Origin: Celeribacter arenosi
GTDB lineage: Bacteria; Pseudomonadota; Alphaproteobacteria; Rhodobacterales; Rhodobacteraceae
Direction of reading: 5' to 3'
NCBI RefSeq assembly: GCF_039539485.1
Contig: NZ_BAABDF010000002.1
Coordinates: 1 to 64,000, forward strand
DNA: 64,000 bases
The notes under the pieces are model-generated. The model had not been told where the DNA came from and ran no database searches. It was given only the letters and a program-made list of their open reading frames with translations. A program made the position numbers and the translations under genes. Each line of letters starts with the position of its first letter. Positions within the stretch are counted from its first letter, which is position 1. Positions 24,482 through 32,831 of the stretch are shown here, piece after piece.

Positions 24482-25486
24482 ATGGGATATGTGACGTCGC
24501 TCTTCGCGCATAAGGTGGTCGCCGCAGCGGGCGGTAGGGTCGATGCTGCGGCGATGTTGGCCAGTGTCGGGATCGCCCCCGACGACCCCTGGGACGCTGG
24601 GAAGATGGTTCCGGCCGAGCGCTACTACGACATGCTCGAAAGAATTGCCGATCAGATCGACGTGACCGACTTGCCGGTGCGCACCGGCGCCTCCATGCGG
24701 CTTGACGAATACGGCGCGCTCGGGCTGGCCTTCAAGGCGGCGACGACGCTTGGGACTTCCTATGCGCGGGTGGAACGCTATGCGCGGCTCTGGACCAGTG
24801 TCGTCGAATACGAGCTGCGGCCGGTGACCGGAGGCACGCTTTTCATCCTGCATCGGGCGGGCGAAAGGCGCCTCGGGATGCGGTTGTCGAACGAGGCCAC
24901 CCTCGTGAGCGCGGTTGCCATCGCAAGGCAGGTTTGCCCGATGCCTCTCGCGCCCGAGGAAGTTCTGGTCCGGCATCCCGCTCCGCGCTCGATCGCCGCG
25001 CACGAAGATTGGTTCGGCTGCCCGGTGCGCTTCGGCGCGGAGCTAGACGCGATCCTTTATACCGATGAGGTTCTGGGCCGGCCCAACATCCTCGGGGACG
25101 AGGGGATCTCGCAATACCTTACCAGCCATCTCGACGCGGAACTGTCCGAAATTACCCGAGAGCCGCCGCTTGTCATGCAGGCGAGGGCCGCAATCGCTCA
25201 GGCCCTCAACGAGGGGGCGCCGAAGTTGGCAGAGATTGCCGGCGACCTAGGATTCAGTGCGCGGTCCTTCCACAGACGCCTCTCCGAGCACGGAATGACC
25301 TTTCAGAGCCTCACCGAGGAAACCCGCCGCGACCTCGCCGAGGGGCTCTTGCGGGACGAACGGCATTCACTGGCCGAAATCGCGTTTCTCACTGGCTTCT
25401 CCGAACAGAGCGCCTTCACCCGCGCGTTCAAGCGCTGGGTCGGCACGACGCCCGCGACCTATCGCAAGGAAATGGCCCGCCGCTGA
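24482..25486 (+). CDS. AraC-family regulator with arabinose-binding-like N-terminal domain
   Basis: A 334-residue regulator. Residues about 20-200 form the PF12625-type sensor domain, as in OruR/ArgR-like proteins (MVPAERYYDMLERIADQID, YGALGLAFKAATTLGTSYAR, ANLIGH-like region replaced by EDWFGCPVRFGAELDAI). The C-terminal double helix-turn-helix contains LAEIAGDLGFSARSFHRRLS and LAEIAFLTGFSEQSAFTRAF, ending WVGTTPATYRK. ATG 24482 begins the domain; the longer frame crosses a repeat. It is co-directional with an NmrA-like gene and two membrane genes, likely targets, and shares their high GC. Confidence 0.9.
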   Translation: MGYVTSLFAHKVVAAAGGRVDAAAMLASVGIAPDDPWDAGKMVPAERYYDMLERIADQIDVTDLPVRTGASMRLDEYGALGLAFKAATTLGTSYARVERYARLWTSVVEYELRPVTGGTLFILHRAGERRLGMRLSNEATLVSAVAIARQVCPMPLAPEEVLVRHPAPRSIAAHEDWFGCPVRFGAELDAILYTDEVLGRPNILGDEGISQYLTSHLDAELSEITREPPLVMQARAAIAQALNEGAPKLAEIAGDLGFSARSFHRRLSEHGMTFQSLTEETRRDLAEGLLRDERHSLAEIAFLTGFSEQSAFTRAFKRWVGTTPATYRKEMARR

Positions 25487-25594
25487 CGGGCGCATTGGCG
25501 ACGGCGGTCAAAAGGCTGGCATCGACGATCAATACCGCGCGGCATCTCCGCGCCTATCCCTTGGCTACCAATACCGAAGTCAGGGAGACACCCC

Positions 25595-26422
25595 ATGAAA
25601 GATCAAGAGATTCTCGTCATCGGCGCAACCGGCAAAACCGGCCGCCGCGTCGCCAGCCGCCTCGCGGCGCGTGGCCTGCCCGTGCGGCGTGGCTCGCGCA
25701 GATCCGTGACGCCCTTCGACTGGGAGGCGCCGGAGACGTGGGGGGCGGCCCTGCGCGGGGCTCGTTCGGCCTATGTCACCTACTATCCCGATCTTGCCTT
25801 TCCCGGAGCCGTGGAAAAGCTCGAGTCCCTCTGCGAGACGGCCCGCGACATGGACGTCGAGCACCTCGTGCTGCTTTCCGGACGCGGCGAACACCACGCG
25901 CGGTTGGGTGAAGAGGTGGTGCGCAGGTCCGGCCTCGACTTCACCATCATCCGGGCGGCTTGGTTCGCTCAGAACTTTTCCGAAGGCTACCTGCGCGATC
26001 CGGTCCTGTCCGGCGTCCTTCCGATGCCCGGCGGCGGTGTTGTCGAGCCTATCATCGACATCGACGACATTGCCGATGTCGCCGTCGCGGCCCTGACCGA
26101 AGAGGGCCATAAGGGCACGCTTTACGAGGTGACAGGCCCGAGGCTGATGTCCTTTGCAGATATGGCAGATGAACTCTCGCAGGCCACTGGTCACGAAATC
26201 CGGCACATTCCGATTAGCTTCGAGGAGTTTCACGCGACGATCGCCGATGCTGGTGGCAGCTTCGTCGCCGACGTCTTCACCGCCATCGCACGCGAAACAC
26301 TGGACGGTCGCAACGCTCACACCACGGACGGTGTGAGGCGCGCGCTCGGCCGAAGCCCCCGCGACTTTGCGGACTTCGCCCGCGCCGCGGCCCGGTCCGG
26401 TGCCTGGACCTGCGCCGCCTGA
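25595..26422 (+). CDS. NmrA-like NAD(P)-binding protein (atypical SDR)
   Basis: A 275-residue atypical SDR. The N-terminal ILVIGATGKTGRRVASRLAA is the NAD(P) loop; HLVLLSGRGE and FTIIRAAWFAQNFSEGYLRD match the NmrA/quinone oxidoreductase group, and IIDIDDIADVAVAAL and YEVTGPRLMSF complete the pattern. The classical YxxxK pair is not present. ATG 25595 is preceded by GTCAGGGAGACACCCC. It is followed closely by DUF4345 and DUF1772 membrane proteins, a grouping often controlled by an adjacent AraC-type regulator. Strongly GC-rich codon use. Confidence 0.87.
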   Translation: MKDQEILVIGATGKTGRRVASRLAARGLPVRRGSRRSVTPFDWEAPETWGAALRGARSAYVTYYPDLAFPGAVEKLESLCETARDMDVEHLVLLSGRGEHHARLGEEVVRRSGLDFTIIRAAWFAQNFSEGYLRDPVLSGVLPMPGGGVVEPIIDIDDIADVAVAALTEEGHKGTLYEVTGPRLMSFADMADELSQATGHEIRHIPISFEEFHATIADAGGSFVADVFTAIARETLDGRNAHTTDGVRRALGRSPRDFADFARAAARSGAWTCAA

Positions 26423-26463
26423 CACCACCCCAGCCTGAAACCTCCCCATGAAAGGATCATGAC

Positions 26464-26892
26464 ATGAATCCCACCTTGTTCGAAAAGATCGCGCTCGGTC
26501 TCTCCGGCCTCACCGCGCTCACCATCGGCGGCTTCATCCTGTTCGCGCCGCACGCCTTCTATGCCAGCTACGGCATCACGCTTGGCCAAGACGCCAGCCT
26601 GCTTAGCGAATTGCGCGCGCCCGGCGCCGGTCTCGCGGGGTTCGGCGTTCTTATGCTGATTGGCATCTGGCGGCACGCGGTCCTGCCCATCGGCATGGCG
26701 GCGGCCCTGACGGTCTTCTTCGCCTTTCCGGCCGGGCGGCTGATCGGGCTTGCCGTGGACGGGATGCCATCTAGCAACGTCATCGGCGCCCTTGCCGCGG
26801 AACTGATCATCGCCGCGCTCTGTCTCGCAGCCTTCCGTCGCCGCCTTTGGCAGCCGTCCCCCCGACTCTCCACGGCGCAGCCCGCGCGCTGA
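26464..26892 (+). CDS. DUF4345-type membrane protein
   Basis: A 142-residue protein with four membrane helices: FEKIALGLSGLTALTIGGFI, then FAPHAFYASYGI, a stretch ELRAPGAGLAGFGVLMLIGI typical of DUF4345, and a C-terminal helix ending in a basic tail. The function of the family is unknown. ATG 26464 follows AAAGGATCATGAC. It stands 41 bases after the NmrA-like gene and 98 before the DUF1772 gene in the GC-rich cassette. Confidence 0.78.
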   Translation: MNPTLFEKIALGLSGLTALTIGGFILFAPHAFYASYGITLGQDASLLSELRAPGAGLAGFGVLMLIGIWRHAVLPIGMAAALTVFFAFPAGRLIGLAVDGMPSSNVIGALAAELIIAALCLAAFRRRLWQPSPRLSTAQPAR

Positions 26893-26990
26893 GCCTGCCA
26901 CGGATAGCTGAAGCGGCTTGGCGTCGAGCGCAGCCACCCTCACCACGCCGTCGCCATTTCCAACTGATCGCTCCCAAAGGGGACACGCCA

Positions 26991-27488
26991 ATGATCGAAC
27001 AACTCTTCGAAATAAGCCTCGTCACCGCAACACTTGCTACGGGCCTCGTCGCAGGAGTGTTTCTCACCTTCTCCGATTTCGTGATGCGCGCGCTTGGCCG
27101 GGCCGAGCCCTCCGCCGGGATCGAAGCGATGCAGATGATCAACCGTGAGGTCTATCGGTCGCTGTTCGCGACGCTCCTCATCGGCCTGGCCTTTGTATCG
27201 ATCCTGCTCGCCGTTGTCGGGTCGTTGTTTGCCGGGCGTGACGTGGCGCTCTGGCTTGCCGCCGCTGCAGGGTTCTACATCCTCGGCGTCATGGCGGTCA
27301 CCGCCCGCAAGAACGTGCCGATGAACCAGCGCCTTGATCAGATGGAGCATCGGAGCACCAGCACCCACACCTATTGGTCCTCCTACGTGCGGGACTGGAG
27401 CCGCTGGAACCACCTGCGCTGGGTCGCGGCCTTGGCCGCTTCGGTCTGCTACCTCAGCGCGACTGTCACGGTTGCCGGACAGGTGTGA
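26991..27488 (+). CDS. DUF1772-type membrane protein
   Basis: A 165-residue protein of the DUF1772 (anthrone oxygenase-like) family, with four membrane helices: LATGLVAGVFLTFSDFVMRA, AMQMINREVYRSLF, then two hydrophobic helices, and the conserved NVPMNQRLDQM and WNHLRW segments. Some fungal relatives act in anthrone oxidation; bacterial members are uncharacterised. ATG 26991 is used because it follows AAAGGGGACACGCC; the longer frame overlaps the previous gene. Last gene of the GC-rich cassette. Confidence 0.83.
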   Translation: MIEQLFEISLVTATLATGLVAGVFLTFSDFVMRALGRAEPSAGIEAMQMINREVYRSLFATLLIGLAFVSILLAVVGSLFAGRDVALWLAAAAGFYILGVMAVTARKNVPMNQRLDQMEHRSTSTHTYWSSYVRDWSRWNHLRWVAALAASVCYLSATVTVAGQV

Positions 27489-27546
27489 CACAATCTGAAC
27501 CGGGCCGGCCACGCTCGGCCTTGCTCCCCAATACGAGGACAAAACC

Positions 27547-28011
27547 ATGACCGATGCATCACTGACCATGCGCCCGGCTCGTGAGGCTGACTTGGCCTCA
27601 ATTGTCGAGATGCTGGCTGACGACGAGCTTGGTGCGTCGCGGGAAACCCCCTCGCCACCCGTAAACGATTGCTACCGGGCTGCATTTGCGGAGATTGATG
27701 CCGACCCGAACCAGTTTCTTTGTGTGGTTGAGGACGGGCAAAGGATTGTTGGAACTTTACAGCTCACCTTCATCCCGGGTCTCTCTCGCAAGGGCACCAA
27801 GCGAGGACAGATCGAAGCGGTGCGGATCGCGAGCGACCGTCGGGGCAGCGAGCTTGGCAAGTCCATGTTTGCTTGGGCGATCAGCGAATGTCGGTCACGC
27901 GGGTGTTCGTTGGTTCAGCTCACCACGGACAAGTCCCGACCAGACGCCCATCGCTTTTATGACCGTCTGGGTTTTGAACCGACCCATATCGGATACAAGC
28001 TGAAGATATAA
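27547..28011 (+). CDS. GNAT-family N-acetyltransferase
   Basis: A 154-residue acetyltransferase. The acetyl-CoA binding signature is in RIASDRRGSELGKSMFAWAI (R-x-x-G-x-G/S type loop), followed by the beta-bulge strand SLVQLTTDKSRPDAHRFYDR and LGFEPTHIGYKL. The substrate is not evident; many relatives act on amines or small antibiotics. It starts at ATG 27547 after AGGACAAAACC. Its GC content is lower than that of the cassette before it, so it probably belongs to the host background. Confidence 0.88.
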   Translation: MTDASLTMRPAREADLASIVEMLADDELGASRETPSPPVNDCYRAAFAEIDADPNQFLCVVEDGQRIVGTLQLTFIPGLSRKGTKRGQIEAVRIASDRRGSELGKSMFAWAISECRSRGCSLVQLTTDKSRPDAHRFYDRLGFEPTHIGYKLKI

Positions 28012-28078
28012 GGACGGGGGGATAACCACGCTTCATGCCGGGGAGCTCGCAGTTGCGGCGAGGTTTGCGCACGGGGCG

Positions 28079-28254
28079 AACGTCCGGTCTGAGGCGCGGC
28101 AGTGCAGCAATCCGCGGGTCGCACAAACGTCCGCTTTGGGCCGTAAAATGTTCTTTGCCAGCGGGGTGGCGTTTTCGGGTGCCGAGAATGTTTGCTTCGA
28201 GCCCATGCCCCCCGACATGCTACTGCGCGGCCAATGTCCGCTTTGCAGTGTGGT
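28079..28254 (+). repeat. Cluster of degenerate intergenic repeat units
   Basis: Three related words in about 170 bases: AACGTCCGGTCTGAG (28079), AACGTCCGCTTTGGGCCG (28125) and AATGTCCGCTTTGCAG (28233), with GAATGTTTGCTTCGAGCCC between them. They match the core of repeats at 34119 and 38968. No gene occupies 28012-28254. Confidence 0.55.
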
Positions 28255-28737
28255 TCAACGGGTAGCAAGTTCTGGCGATGGGCTTGAAGACTCGCTCCAC
28301 TGCGGGTTCTTGGCGACAAGTTCGACGGTGTTGCCGTCGGGATCGAAGGTAAAAACACCGCGCCAGCCGACCCAATCGAACGCTTCTATGGTGTAGTCCC
28401 GACCGAGTTTTTCGTACCATTCAATGACGGCGTCTTGTTCCTCCCAGGGCAGGCTGAGCGCAATGTGATGTAGCGATGACCCCGAACCTGTCACGGGCGG
28501 GACGGCACCCGCCTTGGTGTGGCCCGCGCCTTCGATGTCGTGACGAAAAAGCGCTAACACGGCGGTGTGGCCGCCAAACCCTTCAGCAATGCGAAAAAAA
28601 ACAATGCGACCGTTGTCCGGATCGCCAAGCGGTTCAAGCCCGATCACGTCGCGGTAGAACGCGACCATCGCGTCAAGATCAATGCAACGGATTGCGATTT
28701 CGCCAAGGGCGCGGACAGTGAAACCTCGTTCTGTCAT
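28255..28737 (-). CDS. VOC-family (glyoxalase/bleomycin resistance) protein
   Basis: A 160-residue protein with two beta-alpha-beta-beta-beta modules. Metal-ligand-like positions are His in SSLHHIALSLPWEE and Glu in FDPDGNTVELVAK; the N-terminal module has AIRCIDLDAMVAFYRDVIGL. Family members include glyoxalase I, extradiol dioxygenases and resistance proteins; which applies cannot be told. ATG 28737 follows TAGGAGATGC. It may be the last gene of a long minus-strand run that starts at the LysR gene 33719. Confidence 0.86.
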   Translation of the reverse strand: MTERGFTVRALGEIAIRCIDLDAMVAFYRDVIGLEPLGDPDNGRIVFFRIAEGFGGHTAVLALFRHDIEGAGHTKAGAVPPVTGSGSSLHHIALSLPWEEQDAVIEWYEKLGRDYTIEAFDWVGWRGVFTFDPDGNTVELVAKNPQWSESSSPSPELATR

Positions 28738-28803
28738 AAAGCATCTCCTAATCGTTCATTTTACAACTAAGTCGGATCCAGTGAAACTATTGAGCCAATG
28801 CGC

Positions 28804-29505
28804 TCAACCCCGGTTGGGTGCGAATTTCCCTGCCGACAAAAGCCACAAGCAAAACGCGGCTTCGGCAATCGCGGTCAGCCCGTAGGCCGGAGCAAACGAT
28901 GCCGAAAGCTCTGGCGCGAAGAACCGCAAGGCGCTGCCGATCAGATAGACCACGCCAGCCAGCGAGACGCCTACGCCAAAGGCTTTTTGAATGAAGTCCG
29001 CGCGCCAGATCAGGGCACCTGTCATCAAGCTGTTGATACCGAAAAACACCAGCCCGAGGTCATAGCCATGACCATGCAGGTTGAGAAACAGCAGGGTCAT
29101 TGCGTCGACTTGGCCGGACGCGAGCGCGGCGGTTTCCTGAGCGCCCGTCAACAAAAGCACCGCAGCCTGCAGGTTCATCAGGTTCGAGCCGATGATCACT
29201 GACTGAACCAGCCGGAAGACCATCGCCGCCAGCGCAAGAGTGGGGGCAACAGGGCGGAACAGCACGAAAAGCAGGATCGCAAGTCCTGCATCGGCCAGCG
29301 CCATAACCAGATCAAAGGCAATGGAAAGCCGGAAGCTTCCCAGGGACGCAAGAATTTCCTCTGCGGTGCCGCTGGCGTCCATGAGGTCAATCAGCGGACC
29401 GCGCAGCATGACTTCGGCGCTGATCCCGCATGCAATGATGACGAAGTAGAGCAAACCGGCACTGCGCGCGGTCGCAACTTCGGTTTGGGTTAGCCGTGTA
29501 TGCAT
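28804..29505 (-). CDS. DUF4386-type membrane protein
   Basis: A 233-residue protein with six to seven membrane helices, matching DUF4386: ARSAGLLYFVIIACGISAEV, SIAFDLVMALADAGLAILLF, MVFRLVQSVIIGSNLMNLQA, and FFGINSLMTGALIWRADFIQ. No catalytic motif is visible and the function is unknown. It follows the hydrolase gene by 26 bases on the same strand, and is separated from the VOC gene by 66. Confidence 0.82.
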   Translation of the reverse strand: MHTRLTQTEVATARSAGLLYFVIIACGISAEVMLRGPLIDLMDASGTAEEILASLGSFRLSIAFDLVMALADAGLAILLFVLFRPVAPTLALAAMVFRLVQSVIIGSNLMNLQAAVLLLTGAQETAALASGQVDAMTLLFLNLHGHGYDLGLVFFGINSLMTGALIWRADFIQKAFGVGVSLAGVVYLIGSALRFFAPELSASFAPAYGLTAIAEAAFCLWLLSAGKFAPNRG

Positions 29506-29531
29506 GGGTCTATTCCTTTCGTTGGGGGCTG

Positions 29532-30383
29532 TCAGTCCTTCAGGAAGGCCGAAACGGTTTCTGTGAAAAGTGGGGCGAGCGGCGCCGAAAGATGATCGGC
29601 GTCGGGGATCATGACAAAAGAGAAGTCGGGGATTGCTTCGCCAAGGCGGGCGACATTTTTGCGCTCTTCGTCCATTTCTCCTGCGATACCCAGCACCGGA
29701 ACGCCAATTGCAGAAAGCTCTGCAGCGGAAAGCCCGATCACCTCGTGCATCCCGCCAGCGGTCGCGGCCAGTGGTGCGGCGTCCTGATCCGGAGCGATGC
29801 CATGCGCGCTCAGCATTGCGAATCCGGTTCGCACGTCCTTTTCGCTTGTGCCAGTTTCGTCCGGGGCCATGGCGGCCATGAAGTCGCCAAACGTCGCGAC
29901 ACCGCCAAGGGCGTCGGAAATGAACCCGTAGGTCTGTGCCTCGGCTTCACCCGACCAGCCAGAGCCGGCAACGACCAGTGACAGCACGCGGTCCGGATGT
30001 GTCGTGGCGAGTTTCAATGCGGTTTCGGCCCCCATCGAGTAGCCGACGATATGCGCGGTTTCGACACCGCGAACGTCCATGATACGGATCGCGTCGTCGA
30101 CCATTTGTGTGCCATATGCATCGGATGAAGTGGGCTTGCCGCTATCACCGTGGCCACGGGCGTCTAAACTGATCACGCGAAAGCCGTCCAGCGGCATGAG
30201 TCCGTTGCTCTCCCACAGGTCCGAAGACCCGGCAAAAGCGTGCAACATCACCACAGCGGGCCCAGTGCCTTCGTCGGAGTAGTGAAGCGGCACGCCGTCA
30301 GAGATAATGGTGCCATCGTCGGCAAGCAGAGCAAAGGGCAGAGCAAAGAGCGCCGCAGACGTCAGGGAAATGATGCGTTTCAT
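29532..30383 (-). CDS. Secreted alpha/beta hydrolase
   Basis: A 283-residue alpha/beta-fold hydrolase with a signal peptide (MKRIISLTSAALFALPFALL). The oxyanion loop is HAFAGSSDLW, the nucleophile elbow GYSMGAE, and the catalytic Asp and His probably lie in GEMDEERK and PDADHLSAP. DARGHGDSGKP is typical of the epoxide hydrolase and esterase branch. Being periplasmic, it probably hydrolyses esters or lactones outside the cytoplasm. Its ATG overlaps the EamA stop by four bases. Confidence 0.88.
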   Translation of the reverse strand: MKRIISLTSAALFALPFALLADDGTIISDGVPLHYSDEGTGPAVVMLHAFAGSSDLWESNGLMPLDGFRVISLDARGHGDSGKPTSSDAYGTQMVDDAIRIMDVRGVETAHIVGYSMGAETALKLATTHPDRVLSLVVAGSGWSGEAEAQTYGFISDALGGVATFGDFMAAMAPDETGTSEKDVRTGFAMLSAHGIAPDQDAAPLAATAGGMHEVIGLSAAELSAIGVPVLGIAGEMDEERKNVARLGEAIPDFSFVMIPDADHLSAPLAPLFTETVSAFLKD

Positions 30384-31258
30384 GGCGTAACAATCCTATC
30401 TGATGGACTTTTAAGGACGTTGGTGATCTGGCCGAGCCAGACCGAGGCGAGCAGGATCGCCGCGCCAATGGCTTGTTCAGGCGACAAGGATTGATCGAGC
30501 CAGAACCATCCCAGCAGAACTGCGGTGAGCGGGCTCATCAAGCCAAGCATCGATACGGCACCGGGTTCAATTCGGGCGACGCCGCGAAACCAGAGCCAAT
30601 ACGTGAACGCCGCGCCGATCAGGCCGAGCCAGACAAGCCCCGCCAGATTGGATGGTGTGAGGGACGGCAGGGGCGGCTCGAAAACAAGCGCCACAGGCAA
30701 GAGCAGCAAGCCCCCTGCCATCAGTTGCCAGGCCGTGAATGTAAGGGCTGGCACAGGTGGTTGCCATTTGCGGGACAAAACTGTGCCCAGGGCCATCGAC
30801 GCGGCTCCGCCCAATCCGGCAGCTATCCCGACAGGATCAAGGGTTGCTTGCGGGCCGAGGACCAGAAGTGCCACCCCGCCGATACCCGCAAGTGCGGCAA
30901 GCATCGAGGCAGGTCGGATCCCCGTGCCGAGCAAAGCGCGCGATAGGCCAAGCACCATTAGCGTTTGCGTCGCGCCCAGTGTGGCCGCAACACCACCCGG
31001 AAGACGATAGGCGGCTACGAATAACAGCGACCAGAAGATCGCAAAATTGAACGCACCAAGTACGAATACCCGCCCGATCCAGGCCTTCGACGGCAGGTTT
31101 CGGGTGATCACCAAAAGGAGGAGCCCTGCAGGCAATGCCCTGAGCGCCGCGAGCGTCAGCGGAACATCGGCAGGCAGTGCCTGCGTCGTGACAAGGTAGG
31201 TACTGCCCCAGATTGCCGGGGCGAGTGCGGTGAGTACGGTATCTCTCATGTGGGTCAT
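30380..31258 (-). CDS. EamA-family (DMT) exporter
   Basis: A 292-residue transporter with ten membrane helices and two EamA repeats: APAIWGSTYLVTTQALPADV at the start, GIGGVALLVLGPQATLDPVG at the end of the first repeat, and LGLIGAAFTYWLWFRGVARI in the second. Relatives export amino acids or metabolites. ATG 31258 is preferred because GGAG lies seven bases before it; a longer frame has no such site. Overlap with the hydrolase start indicates an operon. Confidence 0.9.
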   Translation of the reverse strand: MTHMRDTVLTALAPAIWGSTYLVTTQALPADVPLTLAALRALPAGLLLLVITRNLPSKAWIGRVFVLGAFNFAIFWSLLFVAAYRLPGGVAATLGATQTLMVLGLSRALLGTGIRPASMLAALAGIGGVALLVLGPQATLDPVGIAAGLGGAASMALGTVLSRKWQPPVPALTFTAWQLMAGGLLLLPVALVFEPPLPSLTPSNLAGLVWLGLIGAAFTYWLWFRGVARIEPGAVSMLGLMSPLTAVLLGWFWLDQSLSPEQAIGAAILLASVWLGQITNVLKSPSDRIVTP

Positions 31259-31296
31259 AGCGGGGCTCCATTTGGGGCCGATGGCAGCAGAAACGG

Positions 31297-31437
31297 CTAC
31301 CAAAGGCGGGGGATTATGACAGGCCGGTCGGGCCAGGGTTCAAGGCCGATATCGCGCATCAGGTGCGGTGACAGATCGCGTAGAGCGCCACGCCGTTGAC
31401 GGCGCGCTTCAGAGCGGGGGGAAGGTTTGCGAAACAT
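31297..31437 (-). CDS. DUF1127-like small protein
   Basis: A 46-codon frame: MFRKPSPRSEARRQRRGALR, then DLSPHLMRDIGLEPWPDRPV and a short end PRLW. The Arg-rich start plus LSPHLMRDIGL is the signature of DUF1127 (YjiS-like) proteins, 40-80 residue basic proteins of alphaproteobacteria, some of which affect RNA turnover and phosphate or carbon metabolism. A GAAAGG site lies 8-13 bases before the ATG. It fills the gap between the EamA and DsbA-like genes on the same strand. Confidence 0.72.
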   Translation of the reverse strand: MFRKPSPRSEARRQRRGALRDLSPHLMRDIGLEPWPDRPVIIPRLW

Positions 31438-31452
31438 CGAATGAGCCTTTCT

Positions 31453-32103
31453 CTAGTCAGGGTTGAGGTGGATTGCGGCGCGGATCTGCGCGCGCAGGTC
31501 TTGAAGCGTGCCATTCACAAGTCGGGTGCCCGTTTCACGAACGACCAGGGCCGGGATTGCGCCCACCTGCAAAGCGCGGGCGTATTTGCGATCGGCCGCA
31601 ACGTCGCGCGCTATCGCCGGATCGGTCATCGCCAAGCTGAACTGCTCCGGATCAAGGCCGACATCCTGTGCGAGTTGCGCAAGTTCCGCAGGGTCTGCGA
31701 CATTGCGGGCTTCGGACAGGTGCGCGCGCTGGATCCGGTCGAACAGGTTCCAGTGGAGTTCCTGTCCTCCGAGAATTTCTGCGGCCTTGCAGGCAAGCGC
31801 GGCGGTGTATCCATGCGGATAGTCAAAGTCTGCTTCGCGCATGGCGTCGACATCAATTAACTCGGGCTGGTCGCTTACGGAGCGGCACGTGTCCCAGTGA
31901 CCCAGGATGGTTTGACGTGCTTCATCGGGGCTTCCCCAACGCGTGCGCATCTCGGCAGGACTTGCTTGCAGCACGAAGGTGCGGTGCCGGATGTCGAGAT
32001 CGAACTCGCAGGCCAGCCTGCGCATCCGCGACGAGATGTTGAAGCACCAGCAGCAGACGACATCGTGAAAGAAGTCGAGGGTAAGATCGGGTCGGCTGGT
32101 CAT
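31453..32103 (-). CDS. DsbA-family thiol oxidoreductase, cytoplasmic
   Basis: A 216-residue DsbA-fold protein without signal peptide. The active site is VVCCWCF (C-C-W-C, a CxxC with an extra Cys), the inserted helical domain spans about residues 50-150, and the cis-Pro loop is VGAIPALVV. Members of this branch include FrnE-like and 2-hydroxychromene-2-carboxylate isomerase-like proteins. Its start overlaps the last base of wrbA, so the two are co-translated and probably share a role in redox or quinone stress. Confidence 0.87.
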   Translation of the reverse strand: MTSRPDLTLDFFHDVVCCWCFNISSRMRRLACEFDLDIRHRTFVLQASPAEMRTRWGSPDEARQTILGHWDTCRSVSDQPELIDVDAMREADFDYPHGYTAALACKAAEILGGQELHWNLFDRIQRAHLSEARNVADPAELAQLAQDVGLDPEQFSLAMTDPAIARDVAADRKYARALQVGAIPALVVRETGTRLVNGTLQDLRAQIRAAIHLNPD

Positions 32104-32726
32104 CAGGCAACTTCCGCCACGTCCCGCGACGAACTGAGGGCAACAGCCAGTCGGGCGACGTGTGCGCCCTGAAATCGGGCACCGGCAAGATCGGTTTCGG
32201 TTGGCTGTAACGCACCATCCGCCCCGGCAATGGTTCCGGCACCGTAAGGTGCGCCACCGATGATACCGTCGCGGTTGGTCTGATCGGCAAAAGTGTAGGG
32301 CATACCGGCAATCACCATACCGAAATGCAAAAGCGGGATGTGCGAGGACAGCATCGTCGCCTCGTGTCCGCCATGCTGCGATCCGGTTGAGGCGAACACC
32401 GCGCCGACCTTACCGACCAATGCGTTCTGCGCCCAAAGGCCGCCGGCCATGTCGAGAAACTGTTTCATCTGGCTCGCCATCATGCCGAACCGCGTTGGCG
32501 TGCCAAAGATAATGGCGTCATAGTGTGCCATATCTGCGGGGGTCGCCTCGGGCGTGTCATCTTCGACAAAACCGGAAGACTTGCGGATGTCAGCCGGAAC
32601 GGTTTCGGGCACACGGCGCATATCGACGATAGTGCCCGGCACTGTTCGCGCGCCTTCGGTCTCGGCCTCGGCGAGCGTGCGGACATGGCCGTAACTGGAA
32701 TAGTAAAGAACGAGTATGCGGGTCAT
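32103..32726 (-). CDS. wrbA: NAD(P)H:quinone oxidoreductase, WrbA type
   Basis: A 207-residue flavodoxin-like protein. The FMN phosphate loop is YYSSYGHVRTLAEA; GTPTRFGMMASQMKQFLDMA, and STGSQHGGHEATM are near-diagnostic of WrbA; the end PTETDLAGARFQGAHVARLA is also conserved. WrbA tetramers reduce quinones by two electrons, avoiding semiquinones. It is downstream of a LysR gene on the same strand (105 bases) and overlaps the DsbA-like gene. Confidence 0.95.
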   Translation of the reverse strand: MTRILVLYYSSYGHVRTLAEAETEGARTVPGTIVDMRRVPETVPADIRKSSGFVEDDTPEATPADMAHYDAIIFGTPTRFGMMASQMKQFLDMAGGLWAQNALVGKVGAVFASTGSQHGGHEATMLSSHIPLLHFGMVIAGMPYTFADQTNRDGIIGGAPYGAGTIAGADGALQPTETDLAGARFQGAHVARLAVALSSSRDVAEVA

Positions 32727-32831
32727 GTGATCCTCTTGAGCTGGTTAGTTCGTTGCTCAGAGGATGCGGATTTAACGGCGCTGGATTAACCGGGCTTTGC
32801 GCAAATCATTTTTTACAGGGCGTTAAGAATG

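Noticed and set aside
28079..28254. Possible CRISPR array from repeated GTCCGCTTTG words
   Set aside because: Units differ in sequence and spacing, there are only three, and no cas gene is near.
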